From positions 2,046,001 to 2,110,000 of the forward strand of contig NZ_CP022098.1 of assembly GCF_002305875.1 (NCBI RefSeq): a stretch of DNA of 64,000 nucleotides. The letters are read 5' to 3'. The first letter of the stretch is position 1. Each line of letters opens with the position of its first letter. Source of the stretch: Cystobacter fuscus. GTDB taxonomy: Bacteria > Myxococcota > Myxococcia > Myxococcales > Myxococcaceae. Shown piece by piece: positions 9,424 through 17,844 of the stretch. Made by a program: the position numbers and the translations under genes. The notes beneath the pieces are model-generated. The model searched no databases. It worked only from the letters and a program-made list of their open reading frames with translations, and was not told the DNA's origin.

Positions 9424-10140
9424 TCAGGGCTGGATGGACTGGCTGGGCTTCGGCGCCGCCAGCGTGGGCAGGTAGCACTGCCCCTCATGCTCGTACGCCT
9501 TCGCCGGACACGGCGCCACGGACTTGAGCCGCGTCCAGCACCCGCCCCGCACCTCGTCCTCAAGCTCGGGGTCACACGGCGGGCGCTTCTGCCGCTCAAA
9601 GGGCTTGGCGGGCATGGGTCCAGCCGGGAAGACGCCCTGCGTGGGCGCCCACGCGGACGGCGCCTCATCCGACGTCCGCGCCGCCTCCACCGGCGGCAGC
9701 TCCGGCCGCTCGAGCACCCGCAGCGGCAACAGGACGAGCGCCACCACGGCCACCACCGCAAGCGCGGCTGGGAGCACCAGCCGCGGCGGGGGCCGGAGAC
9801 GCCAGCCGGGTGTCATCAGGTGCTCGCGCGCGTCGCGCCGCCGCGCCAGGTCCCCCACCACCAGCGCCAGCCGCAGCAGCAGCGTGGAGAGGTCCGCGAG
9901 AGAGGCACCACGCGGCGCCCGGTCCACCCGGAGGGAGGCGCGGCGTGGCTGGTCGCCACCCAGCACCGTCAACTTCCAGCCGCGCACCGGTCGCCAGTCA
10001 CCGACGCGGCCGGGGCCCACCATCACGGCCGGCGCTCCCGTCTCTTCATCGCGGGCCGCGTACACCCGGCCCACGTCGCGCCCAGCACCACGAAACCGTC
10101 TCAAGACGGTCAACTTCCCAACCCGGTTGCGGCGGTTCAT
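9424..10140 (-). CDS. Membrane protein with C-terminal Cys domain, host-type family
   Basis: A 238-residue protein. The N-terminal half is predicted cytoplasmic (GRVYAARDEETGAPAVMV; a ...RASLRVDRAP... block). A single hydrophobic span follows (LVLPAALAVVAVVALVLLPL), then a Pro-rich linker and a C-terminal domain KPF..QKRPPCDPE...GGCW...PCP...EGQCYLP with four conserved Cys. The same Cys domain ends the chromosomal protein at 22712-23272, and I know it from myxobacterial proteins near Ser/Thr kinase genes. Here it is inside the provirus, last in the virion-side gene run, so it may be a host-derived cargo gene or a structural protein. The role is unknown. Confidence 0.65.
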   Translation of the reverse strand: MNRRNRVGKLTVLRRFRGAGRDVGRVYAARDEETGAPAVMVGPGRVGDWRPVRGWKLTVLGGDQPRRASLRVDRAPRGASLADLSTLLLRLALVVGDLARRRDAREHLMTPGWRLRPPPRLVLPAALAVVAVVALVLLPLRVLERPELPPVEAARTSDEAPSAWAPTQGVFPAGPMPAKPFERQKRPPCDPELEDEVRGGCWTRLKSVAPCPAKAYEHEGQCYLPTLAAPKPSQSIQP

Positions 10141-10176
10141 CACTTCCTCCCGCCGCCACCGTACCACGCACCACCG

Positions 10177-10419
10177 TCAGGCCGGAGCCGGCGGGGCCGT
10201 GGGCGCCTCGAGCGCGCCATGGTCCGCCATCCACTTCTCCGCGTCGATGCGACCGTGCAGGTCCTGGACGGCCTGCGCGACGTGGTGAAAGCGGTGGTCC
10301 ACCTGCCGCTCCAACTCGCGCTCACGCTCCCGGCGGCGCGCCAGCACATCCGCCGCCACCCAACCCGCCACGAAGGCGAGCCCCAGCATGTACAGCCCCA
10401 CCGCCATGTCCCGATTCAT
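10177..10419 (-). CDS. Small membrane protein with coiled-coil tail
   Basis: An 80-residue protein. An N-terminal transmembrane segment (MAVGLYMLGLAFVAGWVAADVLA) is followed by a charged helix (RRRERERELERQV) and a Pro/Ala-rich end. It starts in a TGATG overlap with the stop of the upstream gene, which fixes the start. It is one of the series of single-span provirus proteins, plausibly a virion membrane component. No homologue is recognised. Confidence 0.6.
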   Translation of the reverse strand: MNRDMAVGLYMLGLAFVAGWVAADVLARRRERERELERQVDHRFHHVAQAVQDLHGRIDAEKWMADHGALEAPTAPPAPA

Positions 10420-10739
10420 CAGTGCAGCTCCCCGCGCGCCTGGCGCTCGTACTCCTCCGCCGCCACCACGGCGCGGTAGGCCACCGTGTGCGGCTTGGCG
10501 AACGTCTTCACCAGCAGGGCCGCGCCGCGCCACACCCCGCGCCAGAACCACGACTCCTGGAAGTCCGGCACGCCGTTGTTGTTGAAGTCGAGCGGCACGC
10601 CGCTGGCCGTCTTCTCATTCCTGTCCACACGCTCCCCCTGTCTGAATCCGGCATCCGTCAGGACGACGACGCCATACACGAGCACGGCGGCCATGAAGCC
10701 GCCGAGCCACCACAACACCTCGCGCGCAAACCCTTGCAT
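10419..10739 (-). CDS. Single-span membrane protein with Ca-binding-like loop
   Basis: A 106-residue protein with an N-terminal membrane span (LWWLGGFMAAVLVYGVVVLT) and then an external-looking part containing DFNNNGVPDFQES. That pattern resembles the D-x-[DN]-x-[DN]-G...D calcium loops of dockerin and thrombospondin type 3 repeats. GGAG precedes the start by about 10 nt. The gene is tightly packed between small provirus genes. A virion membrane or attachment role is possible but unproven. Confidence 0.55.
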   Translation of the reverse strand: MQGFAREVLWWLGGFMAAVLVYGVVVLTDAGFRQGERVDRNEKTASGVPLDFNNNGVPDFQESWFWRGVWRGAALLVKTFAKPHTVAYRAVVAAEEYERQARGELH

Positions 10740-10743
10740 GACG

Positions 10744-10953
10744 TCAACGCTCCACCGGCGTCGCCTTCGGCCAGCGCTTGATGGCCGCTGGTGACTTGTT
10801 GGTACCGATAATCGGCAGCCAGGAGATATTTCCCGCCTCCCACTGCCCCCAGTAGTAGCGACTGAGCCACACACCCGCCCCGACGCCCACCGCGAGCACC
10901 GCCGTCCCCAACAGCGCGCCCGCCACCACGCCCACCGCCCTGCCTGCACTCAT
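10744..10953 (-). CDS. Small single-span membrane protein
   Basis: A 69-residue protein. Residues 5-32 form a long hydrophobic, Gly/Ala-rich helix, followed by an aromatic segment (YYWGQW). Its ATG overlaps the stop of the lysozyme gene (ATGA), so the two are translationally coupled. Position after the lysozyme makes a lysis function (holin or spanin-like) or a virion membrane role plausible. A holin normally has two spans in a protein this size, which argues for caution. Confidence 0.55.
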   Translation of the reverse strand: MSAGRAVGVVAGALLGTAVLAVGVGAGVWLSRYYWGQWEAGNISWLPIIGTNKSPAAIKRWPKATPVER

Positions 10954-11558
10954 GCCGTCACCCCCAGCACGGCGCGCGCCTTCGCATGGTAGGCGTCGCG
11001 CTCGGCCTTGCCGTTGAGTCCGCCGTTCACCCGGCGGGTGATGTCATCGAAGCGGCCCGCGTCCGCCAGCTCGTTGAGTCCGCGCGAGCGCCAGTACCAC
11101 GCGGCCGTGCGGAAGCCGACGGCGGGCGTGGCCACCCGCGCGGGACTGCCCTCCAAGTCCAACCCCAGCGCCGTACCGGCGGCGCGGTAGTTGGCGCGAC
11201 CGGTGAGCTGAATGGGCCCGCGACCCTTGTAGCGCACGCCGTCCCCCGGCTGCGTGTTGCCCAAGTCCGCCCGCCCCTCGTAGGCCGCGCCGCTGGCCAG
11301 TTCCTCGAAGTACCGCAGCTCACCGGACTCGTGAGCGAGCTGGGCGAGGAAGGCCGCCGCGCGCGCGGGCGTGCTCACCCCCGCCTCACGCATGGCCGCG
11401 AGCAGCCACGGAAGCAACTCCGCCGCGCGGGCCTCGGTGAGGCGTGGCATCACCGCGCGCAGTTGCGCCAACGTCACCACGTCCTTCCCCTTCCACATGA
11501 GCACCCCCACGCCGAGCACCGCCGCCGCCACCAGGGCGAGCCACGCCCCGCGGCTCAC
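10950..11558 (-). CDS. GH19-type lysozyme (endolysin), signal-anchored
   Basis: The GTG start at 11558 overlaps the previous stop (GTGA) and gives 202 residues. Residues 5-22 form a membrane anchor. The catalytic domain shows AAFLAQLAHESGELRYFEEL (Glu77 as acid) and YKGRGPIQLTGRANY, the signature of GH19 chitinase-like phage lysozymes. It should cleave the glycan strands of peptidoglycan. The anchor suggests export by the Sec system and action in the periplasm, or a virion-bound enzyme used at entry. Its place among virion-region genes fits either. Confidence 0.85.
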   Translation of the reverse strand: MSRGAWLALVAAAVLGVGVLMWKGKDVVTLAQLRAVMPRLTEARAAELLPWLLAAMREAGVSTPARAAAFLAQLAHESGELRYFEELASGAAYEGRADLGNTQPGDGVRYKGRGPIQLTGRANYRAAGTALGLDLEGSPARVATPAVGFRTAAWYWRSRGLNELADAGRFDDITRRVNGGLNGKAERDAYHAKARAVLGVTA

Positions 11559-11728
11559 CGCGCGCCTCGCGCGAGCAACCTGGACACGCGGGCCGCGTAG
11601 CGCTCCAACCGCGACACACGCCGCGCCAGCGCGTCCAGCGCAGGCGCGAGCGCCGCCGCCGCGTGACGCTGGCCAAGGTAACTGCCGAAGAAGGCCGCAA
11701 GGGCCGTCACCGCCTGATGCAGCTCCAT
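11555..11728 (-). CDS. Small alpha-helical protein (57 aa)
   Basis: The reading frame starts MELHQAVTALAAFFGSYLG and ends in an Arg-rich amphipathic helix. It lies between two genes with overlapping starts and stops: its TGA overlaps the GTG of the lysozyme gene, and it begins 8 bp after the previous stop. This spacing makes it very likely real. Function is unknown. Confidence 0.6.
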   Translation of the reverse strand: MELHQAVTALAAFFGSYLGQRHAAAALAPALDALARRVSRLERYAARVSRLLARGAR

Positions 11729-11736
11729 GTCTCACC

Positions 11737-12204
11737 TCACCGCCGCACGAGCGCGGCCACCGCCACCACCACCACGAGCGCGCCGACACCCGCCGCCGCC
11801 CACTTCATCCACGCCGGCCACAGTGCCGGCGTCGTCACCGTCTCCGCCGTCTTCGCGGCGGCATGCTTCACCGCCGCGAAAAGACTCCGGTCGTACGCCT
11901 CGCCGACAATGCGCTCCACCGCGTCCGCCAAGTCCACCCGGCCGAAGTCCAGGAAGCGCTGGACGGCGTACTCGCTGCCGTCCTCGCGCCGCCCGAGCAC
12001 CGCCCAGGTGCGATAGGTGCTCGCCCACTTCTCCAGGAGCACGCCCATGTTGAGGTAGGCCGCGCGAATGGACCGCTCCTCCTCCGACGCGAAGAAGCCG
12101 CCCGCGTTGGCCTCCACCCGCACCTTGCCGCGCGCGTACTGCGCTCTCACCTCGCGAATGGCCGCGTCCATGGCGGCCACCTCCTGCGCGCTCGCGGCGG
12201 CCAT
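11737..12204 (-). CDS. Provirus protein with C-terminal membrane anchor
   Basis: A 155-residue, mainly helical protein (AAMDAAIREVRAQYA..., EKWASTYRTW) with a C-terminal membrane span (WAAAGVGALVVVVAVAALV) and a basic end. It starts 3 bp after the stop of the upstream gene. This is a tail-anchored layout. A virion internal-membrane or assembly role is likely from context only. Confidence 0.6.
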   Translation of the reverse strand: MAAASAQEVAAMDAAIREVRAQYARGKVRVEANAGGFFASEEERSIRAAYLNMGVLLEKWASTYRTWAVLGRREDGSEYAVQRFLDFGRVDLADAVERIVGEAYDRSLFAAVKHAAAKTAETVTTPALWPAWMKWAAAGVGALVVVVAVAALVRR

Positions 12205-12207
12205 GGC

Positions 12208-13005
12208 CTACTCCATGCCCACGAGCCGCACGTACATGGGAGTCCCCCGCGTGGGATTGGCTGCCGCGTAGCCCGCCAGGTCCACGAAGGTGAGCGTCAC
12301 GTGCAACCACGCCGGCCGCATCTTCAGCGCGACCCAGCCATCCACCGCCAGGTCAGACGGGCGAGACGTCGCGACATCATTTCCGAGCACAATCACCTTC
12401 CGCTCTCCACCCGCCAGTTCCAGCATCGGCCCGCCAATCGGGTCTGCGAGCGCATCAGGCCCCGTCAGCAGATTGAGCCCCACCTGGAGGGCGGGACGAC
12501 TGGACGGATAGGCGGGGTCCTTGGTGAAGCTGGCGCACGCGTACAAATGCAGCTCACGGAAGCGCGACACATCGAACGGCGCCGGCCACGCACCATCCGA
12601 CACCGCCGCATCCACCACGCTGCCGTTGGCGCTGGGAAGGAAGTAGCCATTGTTCTTCACCATGCCGTCGAAGTTGACCTTGTTGGCCAACAGAAACGAG
12701 CGCTCACGCCGCCGCGTGGCACCGCCCACCGCATCCGCCGAGCCCTCGAAGACAGTCACCCGCCACCTGTCCCCCACTCGCCCTCCCACCAGCTCCGCCA
12801 CCTCGAAAGGCTCGGAGAAGTAGCGCGCGCCGTCGTCCTCCAACACGTGCACCAGCGAGTCGTTGCGGTTGAACCTCACGGTCGCAGACATGTCCACCGG
12901 ATTCCCCGTGAGTGCATTGGTGAGCGGCTCCAACCGCAACCCAATGCCCCCCGCGCCCACCGTCTGCACCACGCTGCTGATGGTAACAACCGTCTGTCTT
13001 TGCAT
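12208..13005 (-). CDS. Beta-rich putative minor capsid or spike protein
   Basis: The ATG at 13005 follows a GAGGGG ribosome site, giving 265 residues with no signal or membrane span. The sequence alternates short hydrophobic strands (TVVTISSVV, WRVTVFEGS, RKVIVLGND, LHVTLTFVDL), consistent with a beta-sandwich fold. It lies in the run of membrane proteins after the capsid gene. Tailless viruses usually have a vertex or spike protein of this sort of size, so this is my best candidate, but there is no motif to prove it. Confidence 0.5.
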   Translation of the reverse strand: MQRQTVVTISSVVQTVGAGGIGLRLEPLTNALTGNPVDMSATVRFNRNDSLVHVLEDDGARYFSEPFEVAELVGGRVGDRWRVTVFEGSADAVGGATRRRERSFLLANKVNFDGMVKNNGYFLPSANGSVVDAAVSDGAWPAPFDVSRFRELHLYACASFTKDPAYPSSRPALQVGLNLLTGPDALADPIGGPMLELAGGERKVIVLGNDVATSRPSDLAVDGWVALKMRPAWLHVTLTFVDLAGYAAANPTRGTPMYVRLVGME

Positions 13006-13016
13006 GTACTCACCCC

Positions 13017-13337
<321 letters not shown>

Positions 13338-13347
13338 TGCCGCGCCC

Positions 13348-14085
13348 TCACTTCCCGAACAGTCCCTTGAAGAGGGACGTGACACCGTTCTTCACCACGT
13401 TGGCCGCCGCGCTCACCGCCGAAGCCACGGCCGCCACGGGCGCGTGCACGGCATTCCTCGGGTCGGTGATGTCCAGCTTCGCCACCACGTCCCGCACCGC
13501 GCGCTCGGCATCCGCCCCCGCCACCGCGCGAATACCCAGACTCACCACCTCGCCCGTCACCTTCAGGCTGGTGAGAATGCCCGTCGGGTCCGCCACCGCG
13601 ACTCCCACCGTCTGGGCCACGCGGCGGCTGATTTCAGCCGGAACACCCAGCGCCGAACCCACCGCCTCCACTCCCTCCCTCGCCACGAAGCCGAGGCCCG
13701 CGCCCGCGCCGAACACCGCCGTGGTGTTGCCCGCACCCGCGCCAGCAATGGCCGTCACCACCTGGCGCATGGCGTCCGTCGCCTGCAACCCCATGGTGAC
13801 GGTGGCCGCGCTGCTGCCGAGCAACGTCGTCAACCCCTTCTCGGCGGCCTTGTTCACCACGTCCCCGAGAATGCCGGTGCCGCCCGACGCGGCCGGCACC
13901 GGCACGGGCGCCGGCGCGCCGCTCGGTGGCTTCTCCACCGTCGGCACCGGCGTAGGCGCCGCCACCTTCGGCGTGGGCGCCACCGCTGGCGCGGCGGCCG
14001 TGCCCCCCTCGCGCGTCGCCACCCACGCCCCCGCCGCCGCCACGGCCGCCGCGCCACCCACCGCCACCACCGCGCCCACCGCCAT
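13348..14085 (-). CDS. Membrane protein with long helical C-terminus
   Basis: A 245-residue protein. An N-terminal Gly/Ala-rich span (VGAVVAVGGAAAVAAAGAWV) is followed by a Pro-rich linker with PTVEKPPSGAPAPV and a long Ala/Val-rich domain ending FKGLFGK. The VEKPxSGxPAPV block is shared with the next gene upstream (14098-14466), which points to duplication between the two. Likely a membrane-associated virion protein; no known family recognised. Confidence 0.6.
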   Translation of the reverse strand: MAVGAVVAVGGAAAVAAAGAWVATREGGTAAAPAVAPTPKVAAPTPVPTVEKPPSGAPAPVPVPAASGGTGILGDVVNKAAEKGLTTLLGSSAATVTMGLQATDAMRQVVTAIAGAGAGNTTAVFGAGAGLGFVAREGVEAVGSALGVPAEISRRVAQTVGVAVADPTGILTSLKVTGEVVSLGIRAVAGADAERAVRDVVAKLDITDPRNAVHAPVAAVASAVSAAANVVKNGVTSLFKGLFGK

Positions 14086-14097
14086 CTCCGCCCCCTC

Positions 14098-14466
14098 TCA
14101 GAATGCTTCCACCACCGACCCCAGCCGCTGCCTCGGGACAATGCCGGTGTTCTTCGACACCGCCACCAGCTTGGGGGCGACGATGCCGGGACTCGCCCCC
14201 GGCGGCATCACCGGCAGCGACGGCACCTCGGACACATTCACCACCTCCGCGCGCGGCGCGAAGATGGGCGTGGGCTCCGGCGCGAAGGACTTCACCACCG
14301 CCGCCTTCACCACCACGGGCGCCGGCACGCCGCTCGCCGGCTTCTCCACCGCCGGCACCAGCGACACGGCGGGGGCCGCCACCTTGCGCCGCCGCCACAC
14401 CGCCACGGCCCCCGCCGTCACCGCCGCCGCCACCACGGCCGCCACCACCACATGCGCCGTCTTCAT
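14098..14466 (-). CDS. Single-span membrane protein
   Basis: A 122-residue protein. An N-terminal span (AHVVVAAVVAAAVTAGAVAVW) is followed by RRRK (cytoplasmic or inner-side stop) and a Pro/Val-rich stretch with PAVEKPASGVPAPVVV, related to the following gene's linker. It begins 10 bp after the capsid gene stop. It is likely co-expressed with the capsid protein and may link capsid and membrane. Confidence 0.6.
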   Translation of the reverse strand: MKTAHVVVAAVVAAAVTAGAVAVWRRRKVAAPAVSLVPAVEKPASGVPAPVVVKAAVVKSFAPEPTPIFAPRAEVVNVSEVPSLPVMPPGASPGIVAPKLVAVSKNTGIVPRQRLGSVVEAF

Positions 14467-14476
14467 GCGGCCCCCG

Positions 14477-15826
14477 TCACGCCGTCAGGAGCGCGCGCAC
14501 GCTGGTGAGCACCGGGGAGCCCTGCCGCGAGAGGCCGTGCGTGTCCTGCACGCACCCCGGCACGGCGAGCGCCGCCTGGCGCACCACGTCCTCGGCCAGC
14601 GCCGGCTCCTGGTTGGCCATGGCCTGCGCGTACATGGCGCGGCCGTTGGCGATGAGACTGCCCGGCAGGTACACGTCCGTCGCCCCGCCTCCCTGGCTCA
14701 CCAGCCCCGGGAAGCGCTGGAACTCCTTGTCGTCGGTGTCCAGCAACACCATGGGCAGGTACGGGTAGAGCGAATGCGGCAGCTCACCTCCGGCGATGCC
14801 GTAGTACGCGGCGGCGCTCACCGCCTTGAGCGTCTTGTTGCGGCCATTCTTCCCGGCGGCGTCCGCCACGTCCGCGAGCACCTCCCCGTGCTCGGGGATG
14901 GGGATGACGAGGCCGCCCAGGCGCGTGGTGCCCAGCGTCTTGGTGATTTGCTCCACCCGGAAGTTGCCCGACAGCCAGTCGCGCAGCTCCATGTCGCTGG
15001 TGATGGAGTAGAGCACCGTCTCGCGGTCCGAGATGTCGCCCTCGGCGGGCTGGTTGGGCAAGTCGAGCACCTGGGTGTACGCCTGCGCCGCGGACATGTT
15101 GGTGTACAGCTCCTCCCCGTCCACGAAGGCGGCGATGTCCGTGAGCTGCGACGCGGCCAGCGTCGAGCTGCGCTCCACCGCCAGCAGCACGCACCCACGC
15201 GGCAGCCTGGCCACCTTGTCCGTCTCGTCCACCTCCAGCCACTCCGGCAGGTACGTCCACTGCTCCGGGCCCTTCTTGGAGTAGTCGTCGGGGATGATGT
15301 CGAAGGTGACGTTACCGCTCACCGTGAAGCCCGAGGGCAGCACGTCCACCTTGCGGAACAGCTCGAGCTGCATCCCGGCGGCCTGGGTGCGCCCCACGCC
15401 GAACAGCCGCCGCTGGGCGCCGAGCTGCCATAGGCGGCCAGTGGGGATGGTGACGTACAGCTGCACCTGCGTCGTGGCGCCCGTCGTCAGCGTCCGCGCG
15501 AGCCCCATCGTGGTGGACGTGTAGCCCTCCCACTCGGAGCCGTAGAGGAAGCGGGCGATGCGTTGGAGCCGCGTGAGCGTGAGCATGTTGTACGGCGTGC
15601 GGCGGCCATTCTTCCCGTAGGACAGCTTGAGGCTGTAGCCGTCCAGGAAGGACTGCCGCTCGGCGTCCGTCAGCGCGCGCGAGGTGCCCGAGGCATTGGC
15701 GATGGACACCGTCATCAGGGCGCGGATGCCTTGCATCAACCGGCCCTTGCCGAGCACCAGCTTGCCCTTCTCCAACAGGGCCTGGGTGCCCTGGCCCGTG
15801 AGCGTCAGCGTCGAGAGCTTTTTCAT
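14477..15826 (-). CDS. Putative major capsid protein, double-jelly-roll type
   Basis: The start MKKLSTLTL at 15826 has an AGGGGAA ribosome site; the product is 449 residues with no signal peptide, span or Cys-rich motif. It is beta-rich throughout with two similar halves of about 150-200 residues. The first has SLKLSYGKNG...QVQLYVTIPTGRLWQLG...QLELF; the second has RLPRGCVLLAVERSS...TDIAAFVDG...TVLYSITSDMELRDWL. Length, composition and position next to the packaging ATPase match capsid proteins of PRD1/PM2-like viruses. I see no phage HK97-type features. The fold is inferred and needs a structure prediction. Confidence 0.55.
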   Translation of the reverse strand: MKKLSTLTLTGQGTQALLEKGKLVLGKGRLMQGIRALMTVSIANASGTSRALTDAERQSFLDGYSLKLSYGKNGRRTPYNMLTLTRLQRIARFLYGSEWEGYTSTTMGLARTLTTGATTQVQLYVTIPTGRLWQLGAQRRLFGVGRTQAAGMQLELFRKVDVLPSGFTVSGNVTFDIIPDDYSKKGPEQWTYLPEWLEVDETDKVARLPRGCVLLAVERSSTLAASQLTDIAAFVDGEELYTNMSAAQAYTQVLDLPNQPAEGDISDRETVLYSITSDMELRDWLSGNFRVEQITKTLGTTRLGGLVIPIPEHGEVLADVADAAGKNGRNKTLKAVSAAAYYGIAGGELPHSLYPYLPMVLLDTDDKEFQRFPGLVSQGGGATDVYLPGSLIANGRAMYAQAMANQEPALAEDVVRQAALAVPGCVQDTHGLSRQGSPVLTSVRALLTA

Positions 15827-15854
15827 GTGTCGTTCCCCTGAGCGAGCCACCGGA

Positions 15855-15962
15855 CTACAGGTACACCGCCACGCCCGGCGCGAAGCGCTTCGCCGCCGCC
15901 CGCACGGCCACCGTGAGCGCCATCGTCACCACCGCCGTCACCAACACCGTCTTCACGTTCAC
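15855..15962 (-). CDS. 35-residue membrane protein
   Basis: A short frame, GTG start, reading MNVKTVLVTAVVTMALTVAV then a basic tail ending GVAVYL. It has one membrane span and a positive C-terminal flank. It sits in the gap between the ATPase and capsid genes with a GGGGGA-like site upstream. Small coat-like or membrane peptides are typical at this place in tailless viruses. The exact start codon is uncertain. Confidence 0.45.
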   Translation of the reverse strand: MNVKTVLVTAVVTMALTVAVRAAAKRFAPGVAVYL

Positions 15963-16018
15963 CTCGTCCCCCTTGCCGGCCCCGCCGGCCTTGCTTGAGC
16001 GCCCCCCGGCGCTCGGCC

Positions 16019-16642
16019 TTACTCGTCTCGCCAGACCAGGCGCTCACCGAGCTTGAGCTTGGGCACCTGTTCCGCGAAGTCCTTGCCGCACCGCTTCGCG
16101 ATGGCGGCCACGTCATCCGGGTCGTCCTGCTTACCCGTGTCGAGCAACGTCACCTGGGTGCGCGCGGTGTACGGCACATGCACCACGCGCTGGGCCGCGA
16201 GCACGAGCGGCACCTTGGCGTGCCGGCCCTGCGTGGCCAGGAAGTTCATCGCCTCCTGTGCCTCGCTGCTCTCCCAAAAGAGCACCATCTCATCGGCGGC
16301 GAAGACGAGGTCTCCCGCCTCATAGACCGTCCACGCGAGCCACGAGAACGCCTTGGCCACCTCGGCCTTGCGCAGCGAGCCCGGCACCACCGCGAAGGAG
16401 GCGTCTCCCTCCAGTAGCTCGGACGGGTCCGCCTTGAGCTGCCACAACTCCCGGCGGCTCGGCAGCGGCCCCAACACCACCTCATCCGAGGCACGGCCCT
16501 CCTGGCTGTACTCATCGTGAGGGTCAAACACCACCACGCGCTGCCCGGCCTTCAAACACAGGCCCAACACTTCCTTGGCCCTGGTGGACTTGCGACTACC
16601 GCGCTTGCCCACGTACAGGTTCACCTCGTGCGCGCGCAGCAC
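16019..16642 (-). CDS. Packaging-type ATPase (HerA/FtsK superfamily) with altered P-loop
   Basis: The GTG at 16642, right after the previous stop, gives 207 residues. The P-loop reads GKRGSRKST (12-20); the Gly before Lys is Arg, through a single GGC to CGC change. FDPHDEY (39-45) follows, then Walker B VFAADEM with Asp117-Glu118. A ...GRHAKVPLVLAAQRV... segment and an R-x-Q-V pattern match the sensor region of the HerA/FtsK/A32-like packaging ATPases of internal-membrane viruses. It lacks the C-terminal membrane span of Zot proteins. It should power genome packaging into the capsid. The Arg in the P-loop is unusual and may affect activity. Confidence 0.7.
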   Translation of the reverse strand: MLRAHEVNLYVGKRGSRKSTRAKEVLGLCLKAGQRVVVFDPHDEYSQEGRASDEVVLGPLPSRRELWQLKADPSELLEGDASFAVVPGSLRKAEVAKAFSWLAWTVYEAGDLVFAADEMVLFWESSEAQEAMNFLATQGRHAKVPLVLAAQRVVHVPYTARTQVTLLDTGKQDDPDDVAAIAKRCGKDFAEQVPKLKLGERLVWRDE

Positions 16643-16643
16643 G

Positions 16644-17267
16644 TCAGGCCGCCTTGATGCCCGCGCCCTCGGCGCTGGCCGCACTGCCTTCACCCATCAC
16701 CCTCGCCGTCGCCATCTCCAGGGCTGGCGGCACCAGCCACAGCGCGAGCGCCAGGGCCAGCTGTCCCTCCGGCGTCGCCACGGCGGACGGCAGGTACTTG
16801 GCCAGCACCGGCCCGGCCGCCTGTACCACCGCCTGGGCGGGAACAATGGCCTCGCCGCCGAGCGGGTTGGGGCGCGGCACCATGGGGTCAAACTTCGTCC
16901 CCTGGAGCGGCGCGGCCACCATGGCGAACAGCCCGTTCGCGAGCTGGGTCATCGCCGCCAGTTCCTCGGCGGACGGCATGGGCGCGGCCACGGCCGGCGT
17001 CTCTGCCGGAACGAGCGCCGCGCCGGGCTCGGCGGACGGCGCACTCGCGGCCACCGAAGCGCCACCGCTCAACGCGGCGGCTGCGCGCTCCATGGCTTCC
17101 GGGTCGTCACTCTCCAGGGCCTTTTCCACGGCGCGCTTGAGGCGCTTGGCGGCAGCCGCGCGGCGGGCCTTCTCCGGGCTCGGCGGCGGGCGCTCGCGCT
17201 TACCACTGGCGGCCGGCGGGGCCTCGGGCGGCGTCTCCTGCGTGGACGTGGTGTCTTCGGTGCTCAT
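16644..17267 (-). CDS. Provirus protein with hydrophobic C-terminus
   Basis: A 207-residue protein. The N-terminus is acidic and Pro-rich, then a basic helical part (KARRAAAAKRLKRAVEKALE), and a C-terminal hydrophobic stretch (GQLALALALWLVPPALEMA). It lies directly upstream of the ATPase gene; its stop and the ATPase GTG are 1 bp apart. It may help packaging or tether the ATPase to the membrane. No family recognised. Confidence 0.55.
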   Translation of the reverse strand: MSTEDTTSTQETPPEAPPAASGKRERPPPSPEKARRAAAAKRLKRAVEKALESDDPEAMERAAAALSGGASVAASAPSAEPGAALVPAETPAVAAPMPSAEELAAMTQLANGLFAMVAAPLQGTKFDPMVPRPNPLGGEAIVPAQAVVQAAGPVLAKYLPSAVATPEGQLALALALWLVPPALEMATARVMGEGSAASAEGAGIKAA

Positions 17268-17298
17268 GGCGTGCGTCCTCGGGAAGCAGGGACTGGGA

Positions 17299-17574
17299 CT
17301 ACTTGGCGGCCTCGGACTCGGCGGCGAGACGCTCCAACTCCTTCAGCTCGGCGTCGGTCGTGGGCAGCTCGTCCAGCCGCACCGGCAACCCCAGCCGGTT
17401 GAGGCGACCCACCAGCAACTCGCGGCGCAGCTCCGTGAGCGTGCGCGCCGTGGCCACCAGCGGAGCCTGGGCGGCAGTCGGCCTCAGCTCTGGATGGGCG
17501 ACAACCTGTCCGCCCCCATCGCGCTGCCTCTCCTCCTGCTGCCGGTGCCACCGCTGGCGCGCCGTCTCTCCCAT
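17299..17574 (-). CDS. Small helical provirus protein, first of the rightmost virion run
   Basis: A 91-residue charged, helical protein (RQRWHRQQEERQRDG; a C-terminal DAELKELERLAAE helix). GGAGA lies 8-9 nt before the start. It is the first gene of the leftward run that leads to the ATPase and capsid. It could be a DNA-binding or scaffolding protein; nothing specific can be said. Confidence 0.55.
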   Translation of the reverse strand: MGETARQRWHRQQEERQRDGGGQVVAHPELRPTAAQAPLVATARTLTELRRELLVGRLNRLGLPVRLDELPTTDAELKELERLAAESEAAK

Positions 17575-17844
17575 GGCCGTCTCTCCGTGTCGTGCGTGGG
17601 CCCGTGGCCCGAAGTAAGAAGCGACGGCACCGCTCCGCGCGCCCGAGAGGCTCTTGTCCCGCTGTCCCTCGCGGCGCGGGGGCGGACCCAGAGCGCCGGA
17701 GCGGCGCCGTCAACGAAACGAATTGTCTCGCGCCCGGCTGCCTGTTGGACCTGGGCACGGACGCCACCGCGCCCGCACCGCTCGCACGTTTCGCATGGCT
17801 CGCATCCACCAACGCCCGGCCGCGCTGCCTGTAGAATGGGCGCC
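17575..17844. promoter_or_regulatory. Divergent promoter region of the provirus
   Basis: A 270-bp gap between the leftward virion genes and the rightward HTH/recombinase pair, with no gene of its own. TAGAAT at 17833-17838 could be a -10 box for the rightward pair; it is so close to the ATG at 17845 that the transcript would be leaderless. CTCGCA occurs twice, near 17788 and 17802, flanking CGTTTCGC, and could be an operator. These are visual motifs without experimental support. Confidence 0.4.
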
